Source: Desulfovibrio legallii (GTDB lineage: Bacteria; Desulfobacterota; Desulfovibrionia; Desulfovibrionales; Desulfovibrionaceae). From it: DNA of 64,000 bases. Positions 27,331-37,200 of the stretch are shown piece after piece (position 1 is the first letter of the stretch; the number at the start of each line of letters is the position of its first letter). The notes below the pieces were generated by a model. The model was not told the origin of the DNA, searched no databases, and saw only the letters and a program-made list of their open reading frames with translations. The DNA lies in contig NZ_SIXC01000002.1 in the NCBI RefSeq assembly GCF_004309735.1, positions 70,489 to 134,488 of the forward strand, in the 5' to 3' direction. The translations under genes were made by a program, and so were the position numbers.

Positions 27331-27936
27331 CTATTCTCCGTCCAGGATCATCTCAAGTACGGCGTCGGCCAGGAGGGCGGCGGCTTCGGTAACGCGGGGG
27401 GCCAGAGGCGGGGCCACAAGAATATCGGTAGTAAAATCGCCCACAAGAACAAGGTTGCCCAAGCTGCGGCGGCTCATGGGCGCGCCGCCGCAGCCGCCCA
27501 TGCCGGAGGCGCTGGCCACGCGGCGGTCCAAGAGCAAAGCGTTTTCCACCAGCAGGCTTTTATCGTCCGGGCCGTCCAGGGCTTCCACCCAGATGGGGCA
27601 AACGGGCAGGATTGCGGGCAGGTTTTGGGGCGTAAGGCGTTCCTGGCGGGTCTGGACGTCCAGATCGGGGTTGAGTTCGCACAGTAATTCGGCCAGAGCC
27701 TCCACCTTAGGGCGGCCCACATGGCGGGGCCAGTACTGTTGGCGATTGAGGTTGGAAGCCTCCACCAGATCGTGATCCACCAGCAGCAGATGCCCCAGGC
27801 CACAGCGGGCCAGCATGAGGGCGGCGTTGGAGCCAAGGCCCCCGGCCCCGGCCACGCCCACCCGCGCGGCGCTAAGTCGGGCGCGCTGTTCCGGGGTGAA
27901 GTAACGTTCCAGACCGGTGTGCAGAAGATTGGGCAT
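27331..27936 (-). CDS. thiF: ThiF-family adenylyltransferase (short form)
   Basis: 201 residues. The E1-like nucleotide-binding motif GVAGAGGLGSNAALMLARCG and the following DHDLVEASNLNRQQY (catalytic Asp and Arg region) are clear. It lacks the CxxC zinc pairs of the longer MoeB/ThiF proteins, as in the small ThiF group associated with anaerobes. It would adenylate the C-terminus of ThiS for thiazole sulfur transfer. No thiS, thiG or thiH is adjacent, so a different sulfur-carrier partner is possible. It starts nine bases after the chemotaxis receptor gene, so the two may be co-transcribed. Confidence 0.8.
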   Translation of the reverse strand: MPNLLHTGLERYFTPEQRARLSAARVGVAGAGGLGSNAALMLARCGLGHLLLVDHDLVEASNLNRQQYWPRHVGRPKVEALAELLCELNPDLDVQTRQERLTPQNLPAILPVCPIWVEALDGPDDKSLLVENALLLDRRVASASGMGGCGGAPMSRRSLGNLVLVGDFTTDILVAPPLAPRVTEAAALLADAVLEMILDGE

Positions 27937-27945
27937 GGGATTTCC

Positions 27946-29703
27946 CTACTGGGCGCGCAGGCTGCCCATGAGGTCCATAAGGTTGCGGGTCTGGGCGGCC
28001 AGGTCGGCCACGGCCCGGGCGGCTTCGGTCATGGCCTGGGCGGTCTGGGCGGACATCTGGCTCACCTGACCCATGGTGCGGTTGATTTCCTCGCTGGCGG
28101 CGGACTGCTCTTCACTGGCCGCGGCAATGGCCCCCACCTGGTCAGCTGTGGTTTCCACCGTGCTGACGATAGCCTCCAACGCATCGCCGGACTGACGGGC
28201 AAAGTTTGTGGCCGCACCGATCTGCTCCACCGCCTTGTCAGCCGAAGCCGCACTCTGTGAAGCGCTGCCCTGGATGGCCTGAATAGCCGCGCCCACGTCA
28301 TGGGTGGAGGCCATGGTCTTTTCAGCCAGCTTGCGCACTTCGTCGGCCACCACGGCAAAGCCGCGACCCGCCTCGCCGGCACGGGCGGCCTCGATGGCGG
28401 CGTTGAGGGCCAGCAGATTAGTCTGATCCGCAATATCTGAAATAACGCCCATAATGCGGCTGATGGCCTGGGTATGCTCCTCCAGTCGGGCCATATCTGC
28501 CTTGAGGTCCAAAGAAACGTGCTGCACGGCGTCGATGCTCTGCAGCGAACGGCGCACCACCGCAGCGCCGCTTTCGGCTTTTTCACGGGTTTCGGCAGAG
28601 GCTGCGGAGGCTGCGGCCGCGTTTCTGGCCACCTCCTGGACAGTGGCGTTCATCTGGGTCATGGCCGTGGCGGCCTCGGAAAGGCGCTGCGAGGTTTCCT
28701 GCGCGCCCCGGTCGGACTGCTCGATCTGCGCGGCCAGCACGGAAGAGGCCGAAGAAACCACCTGGGCCACTTCTTCCAGGCGCAGGGCAGCTTCGCGCAT
28801 GGCCTGGGTCCGTTCCGCGGCCTGCTCCCCGGCTTCTTCGGCCTGCTGCAGAGCTGCCGTGGCCTTTTGGGATTGGGCTCGCGCGTTTTCCGATTCGCGG
28901 CGGGCCTGTTCCATATGTTTTTTCAGGGCCGCCACCATGGCCGTCATGTGGGCGTACACCCCGGTCTTGGGTCCGTCGTCGTTATAGCTGTAGTCTCCTT
29001 CGGCCACCCGCCGGGCAATGACGGCCAGCTCGCCGGGATCCTTACCCAACTGCAGCCCCACGGAACGCGTGATGCGCCAGGCAATGCCCAGGCTGATGAG
29101 CACGGCGGCCAGGGCCAGGGCCACCGTCATGCGGCGGGCGCGTTGGCCGATTTCCGCCGCCTGCCGCGCCACTTCGCGGCTGCCCGTGACGTTGAGCTCC
29201 ACGGCCTGGGCGTAGGTTTTGCCCAGTTCGTCGAATACGGGCCGGTACTTGCTGTTGAACAGGGCGTTAGCCGGGCCGCGACGGCCGTCCAGCATATTTT
29301 TGACCAGTTTGGCGCGGATGGCGTCCTCTTCTTTGGACAAATCGGCAATGCGGGCCATGAGCGCCTTGTCGCGGCTGTCCGAAGCCGCCGGCTGCACATC
29401 AATAAGGGTGGCATAGAGGGCATAGTTCTTCTGGATGTCCGCCAGGGAAGCGGCCAGACTTTTTTCGTACTTGCGGATTTCATCCACATAGGTCTGCGAG
29501 AGGATAGAGGCCAGGTCGGCCCGCACGGCATTGAGGTCCACGTTCATAGACTGGATAGCAATGACCGAGGGCAGCCAGACGGCGTCCATTTCGTCGATGC
29601 GCTCGTTCATGGCGGCAATATTGCGCAACGCCGCCGCAGAAAGCACCAGAAGCACGGTGATGACGCAGCAAAACGATAAGGCCAGCTTGGTGCTCAATTT
29701 CAT
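27946..29703 (-). CDS. Methyl-accepting chemotaxis protein
   Basis: 585 residues from the ATG with GGAG seven bases before it (an ATG six codons upstream lacks this). TM1 is at residues about 7-27, then a helical periplasmic sensor of about 160 residues resembling the four-helix-bundle type, TM2 ([18 protein letters not shown]) and HAMP. The signalling tip is intact: [20 protein letters not shown] followed by [20 protein letters not shown]. The C-terminus has no CheR-binding pentapeptide. The ligand is unknown. A sigma-28-like promoter precedes it. Confidence 0.93.
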   Translation of the reverse strand: MKLSTKLALSFCCVITVLLVLSAAALRNIAAMNERIDEMDAVWLPSVIAIQSMNVDLNAVRADLASILSQTYVDEIRKYEKSLAASLADIQKNYALYATLIDVQPAASDSRDKALMARIADLSKEEDAIRAKLVKNMLDGRRGPANALFNSKYRPVFDELGKTYAQAVELNVTGSREVARQAAEIGQRARRMTVALALAAVLISLGIAWRITRSVGLQLGKDPGELAVIARRVAEGDYSYNDDGPKTGVYAHMTAMVAALKKHMEQARRESENARAQSQKATAALQQAEEAGEQAAERTQAMREAALRLEEVAQVVSSASSVLAAQIEQSDRGAQETSQRLSEAATAMTQMNATVQEVARNAAAASAASAETREKAESGAAVVRRSLQSIDAVQHVSLDLKADMARLEEHTQAISRIMGVISDIADQTNLLALNAAIEAARAGEAGRGFAVVADEVRKLAEKTMASTHDVGAAIQAIQGSASQSAASADKAVEQIGAATNFARQSGDALEAIVSTVETTADQVGAIAAASEEQSAASEEINRTMGQVSQMSAQTAQAMTEAARAVADLAAQTRNLMDLMGSLRAQ

Positions 29704-29805
29704 GGGCGTTCTCCAGCGCATATTTCAGGACGGCCGTCGGCAAAATCCGGGCCGCACCCGGCAGCGTAAAAAAAACGTTTGCGTGGATATTTTTTGCACT
29801 TTTCC

Positions 29806-29832
29806 TTTTCGGCTGCAATCACAATGCCATTA
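29806..29832 (-). promoter_or_regulatory. Sigma-28 (FliA)-type promoter of the chemotaxis receptor
   Basis: TAAT (29832-29829), 15 bases, GCCGAAAA (29813-29806) on the minus strand. This matches the flagellar consensus TAAA-N15-GCCGATAA at 10 of 12 positions. It lies about 100 bases before the receptor start, which would place the gene in the motility regulon. Confidence 0.65.
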
Positions 29833-29987
29833 CCCCCAGGGTGACGCCACACAGGCCGCAGCAGACGACATTTAGTAAAAATCTGCGCAAATCGCGTTGT
29901 TGCCCCTTATGCTTTGGCTCCCCCGGTCGATGAGAGGCTTCTATATCCGTACGCTGCACGGCCGCAGCCCACTGCGAAAACAATACA

Positions 29988-30010
29988 ATTTTGTTTTTTC
30001 AGTACAAAAT
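29988..30010 (+). promoter_or_regulatory. Inverted repeat in an AT-rich island upstream of the Cache gene
   Basis: ATTTTGT, nine bases, ACAAAAT: perfect arms in the only AT-rich patch of this region, 150 bases before the Cache start. It could be a regulator-binding site or part of a promoter. Confidence 0.4.
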
Positions 30011-30159
30011 AATTGCAGCCCCACGCGCGGGCATGACGCGGCGAAGGCCGCTGCCGCGCCGACGGCGTATTGGCATGGCCTTTGCTGACAAACGGACGCA
30101 ACGCTGAAAATGACAATCCCTCATGCGGCTCTACGGCCGCGCAAAAAAGTGAGTTCCCC

Positions 30160-32205
30160 ATGTCGGACGCCGGAACGCGCACGCAGACCTCGCTGAAGAC
30201 CCTCCTTCCCCTTATGCCGGAAATCCGGCGCTGCCAGGATGTTTTTGCCCAGCTGGAACGCAAGTGGACCTGGATTGCCCTGACAGGCAAGATCAACTGC
30301 AACGCCATTGCGGCCACCCTGTTCGACTTCATCTTCAAGACCAGAGACACCTTTGCCGCCCTGCGGCAAAACCTCTCCGCCATGCTGGCCGAAAAATCTT
30401 TGGACAGGGCTATCCGGGAAATGGCCCCCGTGGCCCAGGTGGCCATTGACATCATCAAGCGTAATCTCTACGAACGCACGGCGGACGTGAGTTTTTTGGC
30501 CACCGACGCGGATATTGTCCATTTTCTCTGTCATCCCCGGCCGGACGCGGCAGCCATGCGCGAGCGGCTGGCCGCCTATCGCGCCAACTACACGGTGTAC
30601 CAGGATATTCTCATTCTGGACCCCAACGGTAATGTGCGCGTGCAGCTGGACACGCGCCGGCCCGTACGCCGTTCGTGCGACCCGCTTATCGCCCAGGCCC
30701 TGGCCTCGCATGAATATGTGGAAGCCTTCGGCCAGACGGATCTGGTTCTGGACGGCCGTGCGGCATTGGTCTACGCCCACGCCATCCGTGCGGAAGGCGA
30801 AAGCGCTCCTTTGGGCGTGCTTTGCCTGGTCTTTGATATGGACGGCGAGGTGGCGGATCTTTTCGCCGGGCTGTCCCGCTTTGCCGACGACATGGTCATT
30901 CTGCTGCTGGACGACCAGGGCACAGCCTTTGCCGGCAGCGACAAGGCCCTGGCCCCCTTGGGCCGCCGCTACCGCCCTTCGCCCCAGGACGGCTATGCCG
31001 TGACCCGCTTCGGCAACGAAACGGGGCTGGCGGTAACCCGAAGTTCAGCGGGCTATCAGGGTTATACGGGCCAGCACTGGCAGGCGCATGTGCTGCGCGG
31101 GGCCTACAGCGCCTTTGCCCGCCGCCGTGCGGAAACCGGCCTGGATACGGCCCTGGTGCGGCGCGAAGCCGAATTTTCCAGCCAGCTCATCAGCATTGAA
31201 GAACAGGCCGGGGATGTGCTGGGCGACCTGACTCTGGCCGCCCAGAATGGGCAGATCATGGCCGCCCGCCAAAGCTCCAACGCCAAGGAAGAAGAACGCG
31301 GCGCGGCCCAGGCCCTGCCGCCCATTCTGGACGCCGTACGCCAGATGGGCGGCCAGATGGAACGCGAATTCCACTATTTTACCGACGGGCTGCTCAATAC
31401 GGTTACGGCCTCGCGCCTGCGCGACGCGGCCTTTCTGGCCTCCATCACCGTGGAAATCATGGACCGCAACCTTTACGAGCGCGCCAACGACTGCCGCTGG
31501 TGGGCCCTGACCCGCGACTTCCGCGCCGCTCTGGCCAAGCCCGCCCTGGACCCGCAGGATCTGCGGCAACTGGAAGGCATCCTCGCCTACATCAACAGCT
31601 ACTACACGGTCTATGCCAACCTGTTTCTCTACAACGCCCAAGGGAACATCTTGGCCTGTTCGCAGGAGGCGGAACGCTTCCGCTACGGCAGCCAGGTGGC
31701 CGAAGACTACGCACGCCGAACCCTGAGCCTGGACCACCCGGAAGACTACGCCGTTTCCGCCTTTCGGCCCACCGATCTCTACCATCCTGCAGGCGAGCCG
31801 CAGCCGACCTACATCTACAGCGCGCCGGTCTTTCCTCTGCAGGGGGGCAGGCCCGTGGGCGGCATAGGCATTGTGTTCGACGCCCTGCCCCAGTTTGGCG
31901 GCATGCTGCAGGAAACCCTGCCCAAAGACGCGCAAGGCGTGGTGCGCAAGGGCGCTGCGGGCCTGTTTGTGGATGCCGGGGGCACCGTCATCGCCTCTTC
32001 TCTGCCGGACCTGCCTCCGGGCGCGGCCTATCGCCTCCACAAGGAATGGCTGACCCTGGACGAAGGCGAAAGCCGTTCCTATCTCGAATCGCAGGCGGGC
32101 GTGCTCTACGCCATGGGCTGTGCGCGTTCGCGCGGCTACCGCGAATACAAACGCGACAATCGCTACCGCAACGACATGTACTGCGTTATGCGGCTGCCCA
32201 TCTGA
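30160..32205 (+). CDS. Duplicated Cache-like sensor protein without membrane or output domain
   Basis: 681 residues from the ATG giving MSDAGTRTQTSLKTLLPLMP. The same module occurs twice: NLYERTADVSFLATD at 102-116 with YTVYQDILILDPNGNV at 144-159, and NLYERANDCRWWALT at 437-451 with YTVYANLFLYNAQGNI at 482-497. These are hallmarks of Cache (PAS-like) ligand-binding domains. No signal peptide, membrane helix, kinase, GGDEF or receptor tip is seen, so it is probably a cytoplasmic sensor acting through a partner. Neighbours are a chemotaxis receptor and a diguanylate cyclase. An upstream ATG 30 codons earlier lacks a ribosome-binding site. Confidence 0.65.
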   Translation: MSDAGTRTQTSLKTLLPLMPEIRRCQDVFAQLERKWTWIALTGKINCNAIAATLFDFIFKTRDTFAALRQNLSAMLAEKSLDRAIREMAPVAQVAIDIIKRNLYERTADVSFLATDADIVHFLCHPRPDAAAMRERLAAYRANYTVYQDILILDPNGNVRVQLDTRRPVRRSCDPLIAQALASHEYVEAFGQTDLVLDGRAALVYAHAIRAEGESAPLGVLCLVFDMDGEVADLFAGLSRFADDMVILLLDDQGTAFAGSDKALAPLGRRYRPSPQDGYAVTRFGNETGLAVTRSSAGYQGYTGQHWQAHVLRGAYSAFARRRAETGLDTALVRREAEFSSQLISIEEQAGDVLGDLTLAAQNGQIMAARQSSNAKEEERGAAQALPPILDAVRQMGGQMEREFHYFTDGLLNTVTASRLRDAAFLASITVEIMDRNLYERANDCRWWALTRDFRAALAKPALDPQDLRQLEGILAYINSYYTVYANLFLYNAQGNILACSQEAERFRYGSQVAEDYARRTLSLDHPEDYAVSAFRPTDLYHPAGEPQPTYIYSAPVFPLQGGRPVGGIGIVFDALPQFGGMLQETLPKDAQGVVRKGAAGLFVDAGGTVIASSLPDLPPGAAYRLHKEWLTLDEGESRSYLESQAGVLYAMGCARSRGYREYKRDNRYRNDMYCVMRLPI

Positions 32206-32237
32206 CCGCAGCGCTCTAAGGCAGCCGGCACATCCAG

Positions 32238-32425
32238 GGCATTGCAGCGCTGCAATGCCCTGGCGGTTGCGGAAGCAGACGCCCGCCATAGAGGCACAAA
32301 CGCAGCTGCAGCTGTTGTGACGCGGGCGCTGCGGATGAGGACAGCAGCGCAATGTCTTTGCGCGGGTAAGCGCCGGAATGAGCGTGCCGTAAACTTTGAG
32401 AAGACATATTCTCAAAGGTAATCTG
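32238..32425 (+). repeat. Family B repeat, copy 2, extended form
   Basis: Starts about 30 bases after the Cache stop. It has the perfect 24-base palindrome GGGCATTGCAGC/GCTGCAATGCCC, then CCTGGCGGTTGCGGAAGCAG and ACGCCCGCC. After about 50 variable bases comes a second conserved box (32343-32408) from AGCGCAATGTCTTTG to GTAAACTTTGAGAAGACA, ending in hairpin CTTTGAGAA/TTCTCAAAG. Confidence 0.85.
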
Positions 32426-32485
32426 CTCCATGACTCGCCTTGACGCGCATCCGCCCGTTCCGCTCCTCCGTGCGGCGCTTCGGTC

Positions 32486-32515
32486 TTGACGGGTCGAATA
32501 CTTCCTAGCTATCAT
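32486..32515 (+). promoter_or_regulatory. Candidate promoter of the GGDEF gene
   Basis: TTGACG (32486-32491), 18 bases, TATCAT (32510-32515; five of six consensus positions). It is 46 bases before the ATG and lies just downstream of the family B repeat. Confidence 0.6.
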
Positions 32516-32560
32516 TCTCAGTTCAAACGTTTTACACACCCGGCTTGCAGGAACCGCGCC

Positions 32561-33994
32561 ATGAACCAGACTTTGTCCACAGAGCTTTTGCCGGAATGGC
32601 AGAGGATCGTCGACCTCATTGCCCATATCGCCAAGGTGCCCGTGGGCCTCATCATGGGTCTGCGGGACAACACCCTCACCGTGCTGGTTTCCAGCCGCAC
32701 CAAGGGCAATCCCTACCGGGCGGGCGAAACGACCAGCCTGCCCGACTCCGGGCTCTACTGCGAGCACGTCATCCGGTCGCAGCAGGCTTTGCAGGTTCCG
32801 GACGCGCTGCAATCCCCCCAATGGGACCATAATCCCGACCTGGCTCGCCACATGGTGGCCTACCTGGGCTTTCCCGTGCGCTACCCGGACGGCACGCCCT
32901 TTGGCACCATTTGCCTGCTGGACAGCAAAGAACACCACTTTTCGCAAGAAGTCACTGAACTTATTGAACGAATGCGCGCCCTCATTGAGGGCAATCTCAA
33001 AATGCAGAACCTGCTCAATCAGAACGCCAAAAGGGTGTCTGAAATCCACGAAAAAAACCAGAGGCTGGAAAAGCTCCTCCAGGCCCTGGACGAAAGCGAA
33101 AAAAAATTCCGCTTTATTACCGAAAATACCGTGGACTTCATCTGGATGTACAATGTCAGCAAGAGACGATTTCTCTATGCAAGCCCAGGCCTCAAGCAGC
33201 TCACCGGGCAGGAGGCCGAAACTCTGCTCACCATGCCTCTTCATAATATTGTACTGCCGCAGTATCTGGACAACATTAAACGCAATATGCAGAATGCCGT
33301 GCGCAAGTTGCGGGAAAACCCCACTACAGAACCCGTTTCACAGAGTGAAATTCAGCAGTATCGCGTGGACGGCAGCGCCGTGTGGGTAGAATACAAAGTC
33401 AAATATCTGATCAATCAGGAAGGGGACGTGGAAGCGGTGGGCGTCAGCCGCAATATTGAAGAACGCAAACGCAGGGAACAGGAAATCAGATTCCTCAGCA
33501 CCCACGACTATCTGACCAAGACGCACAACAGGCTGTACCTGTATGCCGAGGCTCGCAAAGAAATAGCCTTGACGGAACGGAGCGGCCGCCCCCTGGCCAT
33601 GCTCTTTTTTGACCTGGACGGCTTCAAGGCCGTCAATGACCAGCACGGCCACGCCGTAGGCGACGCGGTGCTGCAGCGGACCACCCATGTGGTGATGCAA
33701 AACCTGCGCAAATCCGACGTGCTGGCCCGCTACGGCGGTGAAGAGTTTGTCGTCCTCATGCCGGACATGCCCCTGGAGGCGGCCCACAACGCGGCCGAAC
33801 GCATCCGCCTGGCCGTGGAAGCCGAACCCATGCCCAAGGGCCTGACCATGACCGTCAGCATCGGCGTGGCCGTACGCGCCCCCCACGAAAGTCTGGAACA
33901 GTGGGTAGACCGGGCGGACAGGGCTATGTATGAGGCCAAGGACCAGGGCCGCAACTGCTGTATAGTCAGCTCTTCGGCCCCACCCGGCCCCTAG
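32561..33994 (+). CDS. GAF-PAS-GGDEF diguanylate cyclase
   Basis: 477 residues, cytoplasmic, from the ATG with AGGA nine bases before it. GAF domain at about 10-145 (LYCEHVIRS and YLGFPVRYPDGTPFGTICLL). A coiled linker at 150-180 leads to a PAS domain at 180-305 (VDFIWMYNVSKRRFLYASPG and a PAC-like segment). GGDEF domain from 310: DYLTKTHNRLYLY, FFDLDGFKAVND, active GGEEF at 392-396. The inhibitory I-site RKSD is at 383-386, exactly five residues before it, so product feedback by c-di-GMP is expected. No EAL domain. Its TAG stop is supplied by a family A repeat. Confidence 0.93.
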   Translation: MNQTLSTELLPEWQRIVDLIAHIAKVPVGLIMGLRDNTLTVLVSSRTKGNPYRAGETTSLPDSGLYCEHVIRSQQALQVPDALQSPQWDHNPDLARHMVAYLGFPVRYPDGTPFGTICLLDSKEHHFSQEVTELIERMRALIEGNLKMQNLLNQNAKRVSEIHEKNQRLEKLLQALDESEKKFRFITENTVDFIWMYNVSKRRFLYASPGLKQLTGQEAETLLTMPLHNIVLPQYLDNIKRNMQNAVRKLRENPTTEPVSQSEIQQYRVDGSAVWVEYKVKYLINQEGDVEAVGVSRNIEERKRREQEIRFLSTHDYLTKTHNRLYLYAEARKEIALTERSGRPLAMLFFDLDGFKAVNDQHGHAVGDAVLQRTTHVVMQNLRKSDVLARYGGEEFVVLMPDMPLEAAHNAAERIRLAVEAEPMPKGLTMTVSIGVAVRAPHESLEQWVDRADRAMYEAKDQGRNCCIVSSSAPPGP

Positions 33995-34119
33995 AGCATT
34001 TAACACTTGAAATGCTCGCTTACGGCAGGCAAAAGCCTGCCTTCTCGCATTTCGTGGCAAGGATTTTCAAGAAAATCCTTGCAGAGCCGTTAGCTCATTT
34101 CATTCGCTAACGGCTCTAG
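33992..34119 (-). repeat. Family A repeat, copy 3 (128 bp, inverted)
   Basis: Reverse orientation relative to copies 1, 2 and 4. In hairpin 1 the stem reads GCCGTTAGC/GCTAACGGC where copies 1 and 4 have GCAGTTAGC/GCTAACTGC: a paired change that keeps base pairing. Bases 33992-33994 are the GGDEF stop codon. Confidence 0.95.
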
Positions 34120-34124
34120 AGCAG

Positions 34125-34262
34125 CGCACCCTTGGGAATTGTCTTCTCAAAGTTTACGACACGCTCGTTAGCGCTTAACGACACAAAGACATTGCGCTTA
34201 ACCTGCGTGACGGGCGCCTGCTTACACAACCGCCAAGGCCTTTCAAAGTTGAAAAGCCCCGA
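34125..34262 (-). repeat. Family B repeat, copy 3, extended form
   Basis: On the minus strand, starting 19 bases after the tamB stop: hairpin GGGCTTTTCA/TTGAAAGGCC, then CTTGGCGGTTGTGTAAGCAG and GCGCCCGTC, then the second box AGCGCAATGTCTTTG to GTAAACTTTGAGAAGACA. It is inverted relative to copy 2, so the two bracket the GGDEF gene. Confidence 0.85.
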
Positions 34263-34280
34263 ACCGCGCGGGCAACGCGC

Positions 34281-37200
34281 TCAGTAATTGTACTTCCAGC
34301 GAAAGCCGCCCCAGGTGCCGCCCTCTTCCGTGCGCAACTCCAGGTTGGCGCGCGAGGTCAGCTCCCATTGGATGATGAAGGCGGTACTGCCCTGCTTCAT
34401 GCCCTGCTGTACGCCCACATAAAGCTCTTCTGTAAGGTATTTGCCCATTTCCACAGAAGCGCCGGCGGTCATATCCTCACTGTTCTCGCCGGACCCGCCG
34501 GACGTGCTCCGCCCGCTGTCCGTATTAAGGCGCAGCACATCCACGCCCAGCGTCTTGCGACCCAAATCTGAAAAGCTGCCCCCGCCGCCGCTGCCAAAAC
34601 CGGCCAACTGGGCCACGGCTGCGGCCAGGCGCAGGTTTTCCAGCCGCCCCAGTTCACTGGTGCTCTTGCCAAACAAAATCTGGGCCAGGATCTCGTCCCT
34701 GGGCATTTCCGGCTCGCTACGCAGCGCCAGCTGCAGTTTGCGCGCGGTGCCAGTGAGGGCAATGTAGGCCGTAAGCTCCGGCGTTTCATTGCTCAGCAGC
34801 AGATCCAGCATGGGGTTGCCGGGCGAACCGCCGGCAAAGCCCACCCGGCCGCGCGACAACTTGAAATTTTTGCCCATGAAGTCCAGGCTGCCTCTGGCCG
34901 CCTCCACCTGACCGTCAATGATGGGCGCGGCGGGCGTACCGCCCACATGCATGTCAGCCCGCCAGACGCTCTTCAGCCCGTACCCTTCCACGGAAAACCG
35001 GCCGGGCATGACCAGGCGCAGGTCCAGCAGACCGGCGGGCTCTGTGGCTTTGGCCGGTGGCGCGCCCTTGGTTGAAGGCGGAGATGCGGCGGATTTGGCC
35101 GCCGCCGGGGCCGGAGCCTCGCTGAGGGGCAAGGTGGTCACCGTGCCCGTTACCGCCAGCTTGTTCAGCCAGACTTCGCCCTGATTCACGCGCACTTCAC
35201 CGCGCACTTCCGGGGCCGCAGCCGTGCCCGTTACCGCGACTCGGCCAGAAAGGTCCACGCGCACGTCGCGCCGCCGCAAAGGCCGCAGCCGGTCCAGAAC
35301 CGTCACAATATCCAGGCCCGCACCGTCCAGGCCGGCCTGGCCCGTGACCCGCAGGCTGCCGCCAAGGCCGTCGGCCGCGGCCAGACGCAGACGGGCCTTG
35401 CCCGGCTTCATGCCTTGCTGTTCCAGATCCACCCGCAGGTTGATGTCCTGCAGTTGCGCGCCCAGCTGCACATTTTCGTAGCGGCCGCCGTCCATCTGCA
35501 CAAAACCCTTGACCGCCGGGGCTGCCGGACTGCCGCCCAAATCCAGAGAAAGATCCAGCTGTCCGCCCAGGCGCTGGTCCGCCACGGGCACCAGGCTCCA
35601 AAGCGGCCCCACCGCCCCCTTCCAACGCACCACCCCTCTCAGGGGGCCGTGCATATCTGGCGTAGGCAGACCGTCCGGCCCAAACCGCAGAGGCAAACGC
35701 GCCTCCAACCGACAAACGCTGCCGCCCAGAGCCCGCACGCTTTCCGGGTCCAACAGCAGACGCAGGGCCAGGGCATCCCCACCGCCGCGCTCTATCTTGC
35801 CTGTAAGGGTCAAATGCAGGGGCTTGAGCGGGCTGTTGGGCAGCCGCAGATCCCGCACCTCCAGGCGCAGGTCGCCGCCAGGGGCAGCGGCCTTGCCGCT
35901 GAACTGGACCTGCGCCGCCACCACGCCTTCGGGCACGGCCTCCGCCAGGGTTCGCCAGGGGGTCAAATCCAGATTTTCCAAAGAGAGCCGCGCCGTCATC
36001 CCCGTTGCGTCCTTGCTGCCCTGCGCCCGCAGCCGCCCCGAAGGGCTGAGCCGCAAGTCCAGGCCCTCCAGGCCGAAGCCGTCCTCGCCGTAGCGCAGCT
36101 GCAAACCGGGAGCCGCCGTGAAGCCCAGCTTTTTCTTCTCCAGGCGGGCCTCCAGGCGGTCCACCACAACGCTGCCGGGCTGCCAGCGCAAGGCCGTATG
36201 CGCGACCACAAAGCCGCTGGTCCGCAGTTCGGCGTTGAGGGGGCCGTGCAGTGAACCCTGGGCGCGCAGATGCGCCCCCAGCTGCAAGGCGGCCTGCCGC
36301 AACTCCGTCAGGTCCAGGCTGGCCTCGGCCAGGGCCTTGCCCCAGAGGTCCGCCAGCCGCACCGTGCCCGCAAGCCCACGCACCTGCAAAGGCTCCGCCC
36401 CCGCCGCCGTGTAGACAAGACGCGGCACGCGCCAGCCCAACGTCACCCCCTGCACTGCGGGCACGGGGGCGACGGGCGCGGTGGACGTCGACGGCAAGGA
36501 GGACGTCTGCAGCCCTGAAGGCTGCGGGGCGGGAGACGGTGGAACGGCCTGCGCCACCGCTGTGGCCGCAGACGGCTGCGCCGCCGGGGGGCGGAACGCA
36601 TCCGTGGAAGAACCGGAGGAAGTAGCGGCCTGGGAACGCAGCTGCAGGGAAAGGGCCGCCTCGCCGGAAAGGCGTGCGCCGGGCAGCAGAGCGGCAAGGG
36701 CCTGCCAGTCGGCCACGCGCACGCTCAGCTCCCCGTCCAGCGCGGGGTAGGGGTTGCCCTGCGGCAGTACGGCGCACACAGCGCCCGTAGCCGCCACACC
36801 CGCCGTCAGGCTGGAAAGTTCACGCAGCCCCGCACGCAGGTCCGTGCCCGCGCGCGCAGCAAAAAGCACGGCATGGGTTTTGAGTGCCCGCCCGTCCAGC
36901 GCGCCGACAAGGTCCAGAGTCACGGTCAGCTCCGGAGCGGCGGCCGACGAAGAAGCCCCGGTCGCGACGGGCGCAACAACGGGTGCGGCATCGGGCTCAT
37001 CCGGTCCGTTGCCCCGCTCCCCGGCCGCGGAGACAGGTTGCAAAACTGCGGCCGCCGTACTGCCGGAGGCACTGACCTGCGCACTTTCGGCGGGAGCCGC
37101 GACGTCGGCCGGCGTCGGCAGCAGCGCTGTCCAGCGCAGGGGCTCGGCCGCAAGCCGCAGGGTTGTGCCTGTCAGGCTGTGGCCCCCGGCGCGCACATTT

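Larger units (their letters stand above)
29704..30159. other. Divergent intergenic region between the chemotaxis receptor and the Cache gene
   Basis: 456 bases with no supported gene. It includes a sigma-28-like promoter on the minus strand and an AT-rich island at 29980-30015 with an inverted repeat. The short ORFs here have no ribosome-binding sites. Confidence 0.5.
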
